64,000 bases of DNA from Allodiplogaster sudhausi (taxonomy: Eukaryota; Nematoda; Chromadorea; Rhabditida; Diplogasteridae), in assembly GCA_945643635.1 (NCBI GenBank), contig CALZFC010000356.1, positions 1,709,501-1,773,500 on the forward strand, read 5' to 3'. A program made the position numbers and the translations under genes. The notes below the pieces were generated by a model. It was not told the origin of the DNA. It saw only the letters and a program-made list of their open reading frames with translations, and did not search any database. The first letter of the stretch is position 1; every line of letters begins with the position of its first letter. This document shows positions 46,755-59,529 of this stretch, one piece after another.

Positions 46755-49018
46755 TTAAACAATGTATATTTCAGGCACTATCTTTCTAAATATAAATTTT
46801 GCGACGTACGGTGGTGCCGCCTTAGTCGTTGAGGGCGTGGTGGGCGTTGCAGTCGATCCGGTTGATCCTGTGCTTCCCGTTGAGCCAGTGCTTCCGGTAC
46901 TACCAGTGCTTCCTGTCGCGCCCCTCGTTGTAGAAGGAGAAGCTAAACAACAACAAAAAACGATATTTCCAGCGGAATTTAAAGAGCCTGGCCAGGACCT
47001 ATGTAAAATTCTATCGCAATCCTCAAGAAAGCAATTAATAACGCAGACAGAACAGTTTGATATGATTTAAGCTCCGTGGACAGCTTCTTTAAGCATGATT
47101 CATTCGGGCCAATTTTGTCAAAATGGCTCATAATTGTGGCGGGTCCCGCAGTTGTCGCGCCTCCAGCCGCAATCTCTTCCTCGGACCAGACGTAGAAGGC
47201 GACAAAACGGAAGACAAGATTCGAGTTGCCTTTTGCCTTGTCGTCTAGAACGGAGCCGGCGGTCTACAAATTACACCACCTATTTTCTGCTGTAAGTAAA
47301 CAGGTAAAAAAAGGAAGGATCTATAGTGATTTTTTTGTCAAACAGACAATATTATTTTCAGCGCTTAATTTGTGGTATGCCTCAGTGATATTATTGTTTT
47401 TTTGTAATATTGGCGTTAATCTCATGCCTACTTTAGTAAATCATACAATCGCTCACCCAGAGAGTTCTTGTTCTTGTACTCGTTGACTGCGACATTCGCG
47501 CCGCACTCTCCTTTTTTGGCCACGGCGTAGCCTTCGAGTTTGCGGCCGACGATGGTGTACAGCATGAAGTATGTATTGCCGTCTCAAATACGTATTTTGG
47601 ATATTTCACGTCTTTTTAAACCAATTTCATTCAATAGATGACGATAAGAGATTCTCCTGTTTGAGAGTAACATATTCAAAATAGAAAAAAAAACAATCTA
47701 GATCCTGCTAGCTACTGTTAGATGAAGATGTTCAGTTAGGCTAAAAACTGCAAAGATCCCGGCTTACTGGATTCGATAGGTGTACGGTAGAGTGGAACGG
47801 CAGAAGAGCAGCGTGCCATCACAGCGCTCTGGCTCGTGTCCTTGCCGACCATGCCGATGTCGGCTGGAAGTTATGCATACATACATGTCTATTGTGAATA
47901 CATATCTATTGTGATCATGTGTAGCAACTAAAAAGTAGATTTCTATTCTTCATTTTCCGGTTTCGTCATTATATTATTTTGCCCATTGACTTTAGAATAG
48001 TATAATATCGTCAGGAATAGCAGTAGTTTTCCATTCCTGACGATTAGAAAAATTTCAATTCAGCTTTTTGACATTCGTCTCTTTAACTACAGTTTAATAT
48101 TAAAAGTATAGGGGAAAACTGCTAAACCAACAATGAAGTAAAGAGACCACTTTTCCGGTTTCTAGTAGCAGAATCAGACTACAAATCCATAAAGAAGATC
48201 TAACTCTTCATATGGTTGTATTGTCCGGTGGCAAGAATCTCGTTCATGGCTGCCCAACGGGCCGTGTAGTAGTCAACGCCGGTGGCAGGCGATCGCGCAC
48301 GCATCAGAGGACTGATGTCGGTGGAAAGGTGGAAGGTTCGCCGCCGAGGCAAAAGCCTAAAACGGCTCTTCTTGTCTTAATTTACATTTAGTTGTTTGTT
48401 CTAATTGTTAAGCACATTTGACTTTTCTTTTTTTATTAGTTTTAGTTATATTGAAAACTACATACCGTATTTTCTCTATTAGTACCCCCCCTTTATTAGA
48501 ACCCCCCTCTAATAGTACCCCCCTCTGAAAATGCCATTGAAAAATAGAACCCCTCCCTCTAGTAGAACCCCCCCTCCAATAGTACCCCCCCCCCCAATAG
48601 TCCTCCTAGAGGCATGGGGAGCTCTTACCAATGAAGTAATGACAAATTCATGATAGATCTGTTGTAAAACGTATATTACAGTGATGATTCCATTGAATTC
48701 GGACTACGATTCTTCTTTTTTTGGGAATAAAATGTTGCTATTAAACATTGAGTGACTCACATTGAAAAATAGTACCCCTCCCTCTAATAGAACCCCTCCC
48801 TCTAATAGTGCCCCCCTCCCGCAAGGGTATTGAAAAATAGAACCCCCGGGGGTACTAATAGAGAAAATACGGTATACATAGAATCTATTATATTTCGTTT
48901 GAAAATTATTAATTTTCTTAAAAAATAAAAATAAAGTCCAAACCACGAGTGCCAGAAGGCTTGTTGCTGCTAGAAGAGGAGACATGTCTGCTTGACATAT
49001 CTGCTCCATACTTGCCAT
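46755..49018 (-). pseudogene. Single-domain relative of the secreted two-domain gene, frameshifted
   Basis: Exons equal to exons 1-5 plus the GST tail of the gene at 41915-44813: signal peptide (about 48947-49018, MSPLLAATSLLAL), first domain exon (about 48210-48350), DIGMVGKDTSQSAVMARC exon (about 47770-47870), NTYFMLYTIVGRKLEGY exon (about 47465-47585), YVW exon (about 47145-47265) and tail (46755-46945) with GST repeats and AAPPYVAKF. Two lesions: about 2 nt missing after LPPF (near 48330) and a 14-nt deletion at the start of the fifth exon (47262, lacking VYTA). It therefore looks non-functional, although splice sites remain. Between exons 1 and 2 lies a 408-bp C-rich transposon. Confidence 0.7.
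48465..48872. mobile_element. C-rich TIR element, 408 bp
   Basis: Inverted ends of about 25 bp (CCGTATTTTCTCTATTAGTA.. followed by Cs) are flanked by TA on both sides. The interior is built of short repeats CTCTAATAGAACCCC / AATAGTACCCCCC. It sits in the first intron of the secreted-protein pseudogene. Confidence 0.85.
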
Positions 49019-49660
49019 CCATTTATATTTCTCAGAGCCTCCAGCCGCCTTTGTGCCCCGGAATTTATGGTCTAATTTTCCACTTAGCTATAATGGCATC
49101 GGTCCCGTGTCCCAACGACACCGAACGAAGACTGTAAACATTGAAAAATGCAAAGAAAGGCGGCTCTTTCTCACATGCATTATTGTTAGTGTAAAACTTG
49201 AGCTACGGAATTTTGTTTACTTGATTTTTCCAGACAAAAATATGTTATGGTAAGGCTGAAAAGATAGCTAGTATAACTTGTCATTGAAAACATCGGGCCA
49301 AGCAGGTTACTTTCTTCACTGATATCTGAAGTGTTGCCATCGGCGCATTATGGTTGAGAGGTCTGTCCGCCAGACTCAATAGGAAATCTTTAGAGAAAGC
49401 GAGTGGGCACTTCCGCCGAATTTCTTTGTTATTGCCTTTATCCTACAGGCAGGCCGGCTTCCGTATTTGAAAGATTTTTGTTGTCCACTCTTTCTTCGTT
49501 CCTTCCTTCCTTTAAGCCCTTTGTGGCTGTGTCTGGAGCGGTCTTTTCTGTCAGATCATCTTGTTTTCAAACCGCGATGGGTCAAAAACTGGACAGATCG
49601 GCATGAAGGGTATAAGAAGGCGTGAGAGGTGACATGATCCAGTGGCCACAGGAAACAGTT
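49019..49660. other. Intergenic between divergent genes
   Basis: Spacer between the minus-strand pseudogene and the plus-strand DB-module gene. No ORF or repeat is supported; promoter elements are not recognisable. Confidence 0.4.
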
Positions 49661-52657
49661 ATGCTCGCAACGCTGACCTTGACTGCTGCGATCTTCATGA
49701 CCGCATCGGCGGTCTGTACAATTTTTTCATCGTTTATTCAAAAAGCTATTTAATATTTAAATAGTGATAATCTAAAAGAATTGACAACTTTTCTTCCGGC
49801 CAGGAATTGTGGAATATTCTAAAATTACGGCACAAATTTTTATTCAAATGTTTATTTTTTTAACCAAGATGTTTACAGATGTTTTCTGATATGCCTTATA
49901 GCTCGAATTAGAATATTATAATTTGAGTGTTTGTCAACGGGTGCATGCGGGGGCGCGTGCATGCGGCCGGCCGAGTCGACGCGCATGGCGAGCCTCTACC
50001 TGGCTACGTCCCGGGGCTTGAGGCGTGGAATGCGAACAAGTCGGATAAGGCGGCAACGCGCCTGCAGAGAATGGTTCAAGCACACATTTTTATTCTAGTT
50101 TAACGAAAATTGCTACGTTTTCCCTTTTTTAATTTCTGTTTATTTATTAATGTATCTTATGCTAGAAAGAATTGAAGAGGCAGCGTAAATTAAATGTGTC
50201 CAGAGCGTGAACGATCTCTTCGCCGAGTGCTGCTCCGAACGTGGCCTGCCTTCTGCATGCATCCATCGCTGCCACTTTGACCGCTACGACGAGCGGCTGG
50301 TTTCTTTCTTTCCTCCCATTTGAAATATTCCAAAACTTCAGATTGTACTTTATCCTCAGTATATTATCGTTTCTTTTATCAAACTTCATATAGAATATAC
50401 TAATTTCAGTATGTACCAAATTATCTCGCTTTCAATCAGCTGATGTCTGCTTCCTCTGGCCTCGACGAGTGTCCCCTGTCGGCCCTTTCCGACATGCACT
50501 TTTGCGTCGCGCAAGGCGGCGATCATCGCGAGTGCTGCCGCGCGAGAGGAGTGACGCAGACGTTGGCAGGAGAAGTGCCTGATCTTCTGCGACCAGCGAC
50601 CCGGCGTGGTAACTATTTAGTTCAGATTAATAACTATTTAGTTCATTTCATCGTTGAGATTTTGAAATGTCCAACGATCTTTCATAATAAAACGTCATAA
50701 TTTTATACGAAGAATCTCACATAACTTTTTTCCGCGTACGACCTCCTTTAAGAGAGCCTCTCTGTAAGAGTCGAGCATGCGCATAAAGAAGCCTGCCCCG
50801 GAAAAATTTTCTCGAATTCATTAACAAAAATCATTTTTCTTATACAACTCGAGCCGCTCTATTTAATGAGCCTAATTTCATCATCATCAGATTTTTTCCC
50901 TTCGGGATACACCACTCCAGCCCTGAAAATTTATTGAGCCATAAATCCGTTTAAAACCTGTTTTGAGAAACAATGTACATATCATTCAATAGCATTTCGA
51001 AAGCGCTTCAAATTTCATCTAGGAACATGTTTTACTAAAATTTTATTTTTGCCGAGAAAATTGGGTCTAAATTATTTCAAGAGTCAGCACGCTACTTTAT
51101 GATCATTTCCCCACCCTGGATCATAGATAGAAAGAAAGAGCGTGAAATTTGCTGCAAAATAAGCACAATTCAAGAAAAATCCGAGCGTACCAATTTTTGC
51201 AATTCGCGCGACTCGGTCAAAAAGACGCGTTTACGGCCGCGAGGCACCGTGCAAGCGCATTCATCGATCCATAACTTTGCGCAATCGTAATATTAGACAA
51301 CCGTTTGTATATCATCTAAGAGCTCTCATCGAGATCTTCAAATGATACATATATATTTTTCTTAAAATGTTAGATTTATATAGAAAATATCGTTCTGTAA
51401 TATTAGAACGCTTGAAAAACTACTTCACAAACGTTTTCGCACTTCCAAACATACATCATAAGAAAGAGCGTGAAATTTGCCATAAGGTGAACTTCATTAA
51501 ACAAAATTCCAAGCCTATGATATTTATTTATAAGTAATAAGAATAGGGCATCAGCTTAAGTCAATTCTTTAACGGACAAAATAATTGGAATATTCTAATT
51601 CGAATAAACTAAACAATGAAATCTTGGGTGAAAGGACAGCGACGCAACTGGCCCTCCTATTAAGAGTTATAACAAAACATCGTATGCTTGGAATCTAATT
51701 GAAAGGGGTTCTGCTTGTACCAAATTTCACGCTCTTTCGTATGATGTATGTTTGGAAGTGCGGAAACGTTTGTAAAGTAGTTTTTCAAGCGTTCTAATAT
51801 TACAGAACGAAATTTTATATATAAATCTAACATTTCAAGAAAAATATATATGTATCATTTGAAGATCTCGATGAGAGCTCTTATATGATATACAAACGGT
51901 TGTCTAATATTACGATTGCAAGAAGTAATAGATCGATGAATGCGCTTGCACGGTGCCTCGGCGGCCGTAAACGCGCCTTTTTGACCGAGTCGCGCGCATT
52001 GCTCGCGTCATAGCAAACATTGGTACGCTCGGATTTTTCTTGAATTGTGCTTATTTTGCAGCAAATTTCACGCTCTTTCTTTCTATCTATAACCCAGGGT
52101 GGGGAAATGATCATAAAGTAGCGTGCTGACCCTTGAAATAATTTAGACCCAATTTTCTCGGCAAAAATAGAATTTTAGTAAAACATGTTCCTAGATGAAA
52201 TTTGAAGCGCTTTCGAAATGCTATTGAATGATATGTACATTGTTTCTCAAAACACGTTTTGAACGGATTTATGGCTCAATGAATTTTCAGGGCTGGAGCG
52301 GTGTATCCCGAAGGGAAAAAATCTGATGATGATGAAATTAGGCTCATTAAATAGAGCGGCTCGAGTTGTATAAGAGAAATGATTTTTGTTAATGAATTCG
52401 AAAACAATTTTTCCAGGGCAGGCCGCGCTCGAAGCTTACTGACATGCTCTCTTAACTATTTTTTTGGCCACACAGGTTACCCAACTCGACTATTCCTTCC
52501 TGCCGTGCTTTACACGATTCGGAGAGATGAAGCAGTCAGTCTTATATCTCATTTGTTTATGTTGCAATGTCAAGCATAAAGCTAAATGTAACATTATTCT
52601 ATTTTCAGATGTTTTGTCAAGAACGTTGGTGACGCGGCGAGACGCCGTTTTTTCTAA
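49661..52657 (+). pseudogene. DB-module secreted protein gene with one frameshift
   Basis: Nematode DB modules are cysteine-rich extracellular domains. Exons: 49661-49711 (signal peptide MLATLTLTAAIFMTASA), an uncertain exon near 49935-50089, 50204-50299 (NDLFAECCSERGLPSACIHRC), 50440-50608 (CPLSALSDMHFCVAQGGDHR, ECCRARGVTQTLAG), 52476-52534 (VTQLDYSFLPCFTRFGEMK) and 52609-52657 (CFVKNVGDAARRRFF, TAA). The order CC, HFC, CC, PCF, CF is the module's cysteine pattern. In exon 4 about 2 nt are missing at GGAGAAGTGCCTG (50568-50580): before it the frame reads ..TLAGE, after it the expected CLIFCDQRPG is one frame off, and the exon phases require the correction. Either a recent pseudogene or an assembly error. 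The intron between exons 4 and 5 is filled by a 1.7-kb foldback element. A longer start at 49634 is possible. Confidence 0.75.
50752..52451. mobile_element. TTAA-flanked long foldback element, copy 1 (1.7 kb)
   Basis: Flanked by TTAA (50748-50751 and 52452-52455). Ends read GAGAGCC.. and, inverted, GAGAGC... Apart from a central spacer (about 51490-51715), the whole element is an inverted repeat with arms of about 700 bp. No transposase. It lies in an intron of the DB-module gene. TTAA targets are typical of piggyBac-type elements. Confidence 0.85.
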
Positions 52658-53415
52658 TTCATACCATGATCAATGTAAAGTTCTCGTAAATTATTAGTGG
52701 ATATTTTACATATAACATAGATTAAGGTAATACCTCTTCGATTATTCCTCAACCATTCTCTTACGCCGTTTTCCAATTCACGCCTTGAAATCTCAAAAAA
52801 AAAAATTTAAAGATACATAAGTATTTGATGAAAGCACTGAATAAATATATTGATTCGAAATGTAGCCGTCGAAGGCACAGACCCTTGAAAGCCTCAGCAG
52901 TGCCATAATCAGTTCGGAAGTCTCCTTCCTTTGTGTGTTTACACGACAGAGACAAGGCTAATTCAGGCCTTTGCGCAGCCCCCCTCTTCCACAAATTGTA
53001 GCGGAAGTATAGAAGTTGAGTGAGAAAGCTGATTTTGAGCAAGAGACTCGGCAAAAGAAAGCGCTATTCTAATCCGAATGAATCCGTACGCAATTGTAGT
53101 CTTACCGAGCGTCTCTCTCTCTTTCATTCTTCGCTCTCTCACTTTCTCTCTCTCACTCTCTTTCATTTTCTTTCCCATCTTATTCATAACTTGCTTACTT
53201 TCTTGTACTCTCAATCTCTCTCTCCATCATCCCATTCTATTTTCTTGCCTCTGCCACTCCCAAACTCTCTTACTTCTATTGCTCTTTCTTCTCACTTCGC
53301 ACTTTCAATAAAGTAAACATTCCGGTTGATAGCGCATTGCTAGCAGATGATTCAACCATAGTCGTGGAACTCTTCCTTGCCCTTTCTTCTCTCTCTCTCT
53401 CTCTCTCTTTCTCTA

Positions 53416-53446
<31 letters not shown>

Positions 53447-53840
53447 TTCTCGCTGCCTCTATCTCTTGTCCCTCTCTTTCTCTTTCACTCATTCTGTTTA
53501 CCTTGAGCATCTGTCGCATAATCGCCGTTAGCATGCGTGCCCTCAGAAGAAGAGCGAATCACCTATTCCATCGTCCTTTCAACTCCCATTCAAACACCCA
53601 TTGTCGTCCGTGATTCCACTCACAATAGTTAGAAATTATGTATATTTTATTTCCTTTTTTCAATATACCTAGAATATTCTCTTTTGGAATGACCCCATGA
53701 CCTCACACTATGGTCATGGTGGTCAAAGGCAAGTGGGCGGGCGACTAATGCTGTAATACAGAGGGAAGATGGAGAGAGAGAGAGAGGCAGAGCGAGAGAG
53801 TACGAAGAAACAGAACAAGACTGGATGATTTATTTGGAGC

Positions 53841-53871
<31 letters not shown>

Positions 53872-54318
53872 TGGGGGTGATGGAGGGTCCGAGAGAGCTT
53901 GAGATGTAGAGAGAGAACAGGGTGGTTGACCTGAAGAAAAGAGGAACCGCGAGCAGGACGATCCCGGACTTTTACTATCTGTGCATCACATTAGTTTGTG
54001 TTCTCCTCTCCCTACTATGACTGCTCACTTTCTCCTTTTCTCTCCGTCTATGCTCCTTTACATACGCCTTACAATCTGTCCTAACGTTGAATATTCTACT
54101 TTTTACTTCATCAAGGATCAAATTAGAATATTCTATCAATCAGGGAAAAAATTAGAATATTCCAGTTCTCTTTCTTTCAGATAAAAATTTAGAATATTCC
54201 ACTTTTTTCTTCTTCACAATCAGTTAAGAAATTAGAATATTCCAATTTCCCTTCATTCTGATAAAAATTTTAATATTCCACTTTTTGTTTAAGTTAAAAT
54301 TAGAATATTCCACAAGGA
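52658..54318. repeat. Intergenic, CT/GA microsatellites and GAATATTC cluster
   Basis: CT tracts at 53110-53240 and 53385-53490 and GA tracts at 53770-53920. From about 54085 to 54310 the word AGAATATTC recurs about seven times within 230 bp, just upstream of the ephrin start. ORFs here are low-complexity. Confidence 0.7.
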
Positions 54319-57300
54319 ATGACGGTGTTCTCTCTCGCTCTACAACTCGTACGCATTCATCTTCTCCTCGCTGCTGTCGCGCAGGTCAACCATGGGAAGC
54401 GACTGGAGAATGTCTACTGGAACTCGACTGACAATCACAAGTTAGCTTACTCTGTGAAAGTTCCACTGAGATCTTGAACAATTACAGAACTTAATTCTTT
54501 ACTTTAAAGGGTTGATATAAATTTGCCTTCTTCTGTACCTTGTTTCACACAGTGGATCAATGTTAGCTGCAAGTGCTTACTCTGTGAAAGTTCCACTGAG
54601 ATCTTGAACAATTACAGAACTTAATTCTTTACTTTAAAGGGTTGATATAAATTTGCCTTCTTCTGTACCTTTTTTCACACAGTGGATCAATGTTAGCTGC
54701 AAGTGATTAAAGGTGACGCAAGTCACTTTCGCTCTCTTTTTGGTCACCCATTACTATAGCCTTTTTTGTTCTTTCTCTCCTTTTCGTTTCTCGGTTGAAG
54801 TGGTAAATAACTGCATTCTTCTCTAAATGGGATTTAACTGCAGCTTTTATGATTTATCTTGTGCCACCCAGAAACAAAGGGTATATGAAAGGTGCCCACA
54901 AGGAATGACGGTGTTCTCTCTCGCTCTACAACTCGTACGCATTCATCTTCTCCTCGCTGCTGTCGCGCAGGTCAACCATGGGAAGCGACTGGAGAATGTC
55001 TACTGGAACTCGACTGACAATCACAAGTTAGCTTACTCTGTGAAAGTTCCACTGAGATCTTGAACAATTACAGAACTTAATTCTTTACTTTAAAGGGTTG
55101 ATATAAATTGTTAGCTGCAAGTGCTTACTCTGTGAAATGTTAGCTGCAAGTGCTTACTCTGTGAAAGTTCCACTGAGATCTTGAACAATTACAGAACTTA
55201 ATTCTTTACTTTAAAGGGTTGATATAAATTTGCCTTCTTCTGTACCTTGTTTCACACAGTGGATCAATGTTAGCTGCAAGTGATATAAATTTCTTTACTT
55301 TAAAGGGTTGATATAAATTGTTAGCTGCAAGTGCTTATGATATAAACTCTGTGAAAGTTCCACTGAGATCTTGAACAATTACAGAGTATGATATAAATTT
55401 GCCTTCTTCTGTACCTTGTTTCACACAGTGGATCAATGTTCAAGATCTCAGTGGAACTTTCACAGAGTATAAATTGATATAAATTTGCCTTCTTCTGTAC
55501 ATTTCACAGAGTAAGCACTTGCAGCTAACAATTTATATCAACCCTTTAAAGTAAAGAATTAAGTTCTGTAATTGTTCAAGATCTCAGTGGAACTTTCACA
55601 GAGTATAAATTGATACAAATTTGCCTTCTTCTGTAATTTATATCAACCCTTTAAAGTAAAGAATTAAGTTCTGTAATTGTTCAAGATCTCAGTGGAACTT
55701 TCACAGAGTATAAATTGATATAAATTTGCCTTCTTCTGTACCTTGTTTCACACAGTGGATCAATGTTAGCTGCAAGTGATTAAAGGTGACGCAAGTCACT
55801 TTCGCTCTCTTTTTGGTCACCCATTACTATAGCCTTTTTTGTTCTTTCTCTCCTTTTCGTTTCTCGGTTGAAGTGGTAAATAACTGCATTCTTCTCTAAA
55901 TGGGATTTAACTGCAGCTTTTATGATTTATCTTGTGCCACCCAGAAACAAAGGGTATATGAAAGGTGCCCGAGATTTCGCCACTTCCGATGAATCCCTTC
56001 GCAAGGGCAGAGTTGTTCTCCATCTCATTTCTCCCAAAATTTACGACACATGTTTAAGACGAAGATTTCAAGAGCAGACAGACAGACATCTGACACTTGC
56101 TCGATTCTCGTTGATAGTGAGCACAGAGAGTTATTTATGAGGCAACAGGTGGAGGGACCAAGAGCGACAGAAACGATGGGAGAGCTCAGAAAGTTACTTG
56201 GATTTACCCAGCTTGACTGGGATTATTAGTCCATACCCTTCCCCTTCGCCTTATTTGACGGGTTTGCCTGCGAGGTTCTATTTTATATAATTTATTGTTT
56301 TCAATCTGTTCTATTGCGTATTATTGCCATGATTGCGTTTTTCCCGAGCTGTCCTAGCACTCTCATCTGTGTCTCTCACCTTTAGCACTCTTATCCTCTC
56401 TCTTTCTCACTTCCCTTTTCTCTCGCTAATATTTTCTGTCTCTCTCATCAATTTAGCACTCTCATCCTCCCTCTCTCTATCACTTCTTGTCTCCATAGCC
56501 TCTCTTTTCTCTCTTTTCTCTCCCTCTCTCTAACTATCTTTTTTTGTCGCACTTCTACCTATCATCTCTCTTTCTCGTCGAGTTCTCTTGCCAAAATATC
56601 AGATAGGAGAATTGCAGAGAGTCGTTGGTCCACGCCTGTTGACCCGCTCAAGACCACTTTGATCAGCCGCTGCCTGTTCTAGGAAGTTGCATAATTAGGC
56701 CGGCCCTTGATTCCATGTACTTCTCATGCAACTAAATACACACATTGCACTCACTCTTTTCTCCGTAGCAATCAATATCCGCGGCTGTTGTATTGATAAT
56801 ACTATTAATTTTTCAGTCAATATCTTTTTTTGTACTAATTGTGTGAAACAAGTTCATTCTTTTTGTGAAGCCAGATATTCTTTTTTTCCTTCTGATATTT
56901 CATGAATCTAAAAAAATCTTCCTTAGGAACTCTCTTTTTTCCTTCGCTCATGCTTTTCCTTGCTCATTCTCTCGTAATACTATCGCTTTGATCCAGTGAA
57001 TATGACTGTTCTCCCTTCTCACCACTCACTTTCTCAGCCTGCCTCATCCTGCTGACCTTTCACGTTCTCTTTGAGCTCGCCCGCCAGCTGTGCCAGCTGA
57101 ATGACTCATACATTCATAGAGAGGCACAAACATCACACCTACATACATACCTACATAGATACTCAAAAAGTGAAAAAAGTACAACATAAAATAAAAATAC
57201 GAAAGATAAATCTGAAATTCCAGCCACAATATGATACTATCGTTATCGATGATACTATCGACATTTTGTGCCCTTTCTACAAGCCAGAAACAAAAAGAAG

Positions 57301-59288
57301 GCACATTGAGACAAGCGTCATCTACAGGGTTTGCAACTTAGTTCACATGAGAAGCTGTTTCATTATTCTTCTCAATTATCCAATATAACATGTCTTTTTG
57401 CATTTCTAAAAAAAGATAATTTATGCAGCTCTTATTTAAACTTAAACGAGTAGAGTATGATAGCTTTTTCAATTAAGATGAAGTGTTTAGGTCTCAAGAG
57501 ACGATTTCCATGAGTGCCGCGTTGGTGAGCTAGCGCGCGAAGTCGGCCGATGCAATCAGCCATTCGACAGAACAATTCTCAAGGTTATAAAAATCGAGAT
57601 AAAATTATTAAAGAAAAAAATAAACTAAAATGACTTCATTAATCTTACCACTTTTTCAAATCCAGATTTGACTAATTAAAAATATGGAATATGCATGCTC
57701 TACCACACAATGATAATGACTTGGTCTTACGCAAATTTTACGCGCTCAGATTGCCTTCCGCCGCTTCCAGCCGAATCCGTACGCATTGGAATACAGGCCA
57801 AACGTGACTTACTACTTCATCTGTCGGTTTTTTTTAAAGTAACTGAACCGTTTTCCAGTAATTTCCAAGCAAATGAAATTTTTTTATTTTTTTTTCCGCT
57901 ATTCAGCAACATCAAGCGGTCGTCCGGATGGATTAGAAAACGGCATTGGTGGCCTTTGCACATCTCGGGCACTCAAGATGCGCATTGATGTCATTGGCAG
58001 AGATGGTTGGAACATTCGATCATTTCATATGAACTAACTAAGAATTGCAATTTATTTCGATGATACTTGAATTTTTGATTATTCTAAACAATAGTTGATA
58101 TGTTTTATTTATTTTAGAATACTCCAATATCTCTATTTTCAGACGTCTGCCCGAAGCGACACTGAATTCATCATGTTCACCGCCTGCGGAATCCGCACCG
58201 CGTAATGACAGCTAAAAATAGCTCATTGCCTACCGGCCGCTTTCCTCTCCGGACGGCATTTCAAAATGCAACGTGGAAGCAGTTTTACGACAAGGTAGCA
58301 ACACATTTTTGACGTCAACCAATGTCGAAAGTTTCACTTTAGTATATGCCATCCCTCCGAATTTGAAATGAATAGTTGACTGTCTGTCAAGAAATCTGTC
58401 CAAACGCCATCTACCGTATCTAAAAATACTTCTAATTTACGGCCAATTCGCGTGTTGCAAATTGTTGCGATGCTGCTGCTTGGTATGCTGTGCGAATTAC
58501 AGACTCGAGCATATAATAGCATATTCGAATTGTAGATGTCCTCGCTGTCAACGTCGTCTAGACTGCCTCCTCCGCCGTCTCGCGCCGAGCGAATCCCACT
58601 TGACATCGCGTCCGAGAGCTTTAGAATCTCTGAAACATACGAGGCTGCCGAGCCGCCACAAGTGCACCGTGAATTCGACTTCCAGATTCACGAAATAGGA
58701 GAGGGTACGAAGCAGTCAACTTTGCAGATGAAAACCCTTTCTAATTTTGTCCCGAGAATTTTTATTAATTTAATTTTTAAAAATCAATTATTATTTAGAG
58801 CATGAGAGCTTTTCACTCTTATCGTCGAGTTCTCTGTTGTGGAGCGTGTTCTCTCTCCTTCATACCATCTTTCTTGTCCTTCTCTATGGAGATTAGCGAT
58901 GATCATCTTATGATGTGTGGTCGTCTGGACACTTGAAGAAATGGCAGAGTCGACAGAGAAGGGAATCGCTCGGAGATGTGTTGCCATTTGGCAGGTAAAG
59001 TTTCAATGTACAATTATATAAAATTTTATTATTTGTTGACAATGAGCAGATTAGATTAGAGCAGCAGTCTCAAAGTGATGTTTCAAGTGAGTGAACTCCC
59101 TTGAAGAGTCACTTGAAAAGTGATTCATTTTTTCCCGCTTAAAAGACTCAGAATAAACTCCTTCTCCAGCAACATCAACGATGACTAAGGCCGTGCGAGT
59201 ACTTTGCATCTACCTTCTGCTGGACGTCATCAATTCAGCAATGCGTGATGCATGCACATTCATTCTTGCTTCTTCTTCCTTTTTATGA
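54319..59288 (+). CDS. Ephrin, GPI-type (291 aa), with duplicated first exon
   Basis: Ligand for the Eph receptor tyrosine kinase, used in axon guidance and morphogenesis. Exons: 54319-54453 (or its duplicate 54905-55039), 57224-57328, 57491-57583, 57750-57822, 57907-58005, 58212-58294, 58536-58704, 59170-59288 (TGA). All phases agree. Signal peptide MTVFSLALQLVRIHLLLAAV; then the ephrin core: NVYWNSTDNH, IDDTIDILCPFY, SRDDFHECRV, GRCNQPF, FQPNPYALEYRPN, YYFISTSSGRPDGLENGIGG, LCTSRALKM. The four core cysteines are present (ILCP, HEC, GRC, GLC). A Ser/Pro-rich stalk (TSSRLPPPPSR) leads to a hydrophobic C-terminus (VRVLCIYLLLDVINSAM, then a second short hydrophobic end), as expected for a GPI-anchor signal. 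The exon 1 donor is TCT/GTGAAAG, exactly where the local repeat unit begins. Which exon 1 is used cannot be decided; both encode the same 45 residues. Confidence 0.92.
54440..55775. repeat. Scrambled direct and inverted repeats in ephrin intron 1
   Basis: A unit of about 130 bp (GCTTACTCTGTGAAAGTTCC.. to ..TTAGCTGCAAGTG) occurs whole or in pieces: direct near 54444, 54568, 55030, 55120 and 55340, inverted near 55440, 55500-55590, 55555-55600 and 55620-55705. A second block (ATTAAAGGTGACGC.. to ..GAAAGGTGCCC, 54706-54898) is repeated at 55777-55969. Exon 1 of the ephrin is carried in two of the copies. Confidence 0.85.
56300..57100. other. Ephrin intron 1, CT-rich part
   Basis: CT-rich low-complexity sequence (56340-56580) and otherwise unremarkable intron. 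The ORF at 55922-56140 has no recognisable features. Confidence 0.4.
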
Positions 59289-59529
59289 TTGCATTCATTT
59301 TATCCGAAAAGAAGCATGTCGTTCATTAGGTAGCTTCATTAAGTGCACAGAGTACATACATTCATACATAGAATCAGAGATCTACGAAAATTTATTTATT
59401 CGCCTACATATAGAGAGCTAATTGTAAACAGACAGACATTTAGGAGGAATATGCTCATGACAATGTTGTATAAGAAGATGTACAAATTAAGATATTAGGA
59501 GTGTGTATATCTACAAATTCTGTCATTAT

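Noticed and set aside
57525..57565. A tRNA-derived SINE head at GAGCTAGCGCGCGAAG
   Set aside because: The stretch is coding: it forms ephrin exon 3 (SRDDFHECRVGELAREVGRC..) with correct phases and both expected cysteines; the likeness to the A box is chance.
58147..58205. An ephrin exon starting TSARSDTEFIMF
   Set aside because: The phase does not fit the preceding exon (a TGA follows in the required frame), while the exon at 58212 joins cleanly on both sides.
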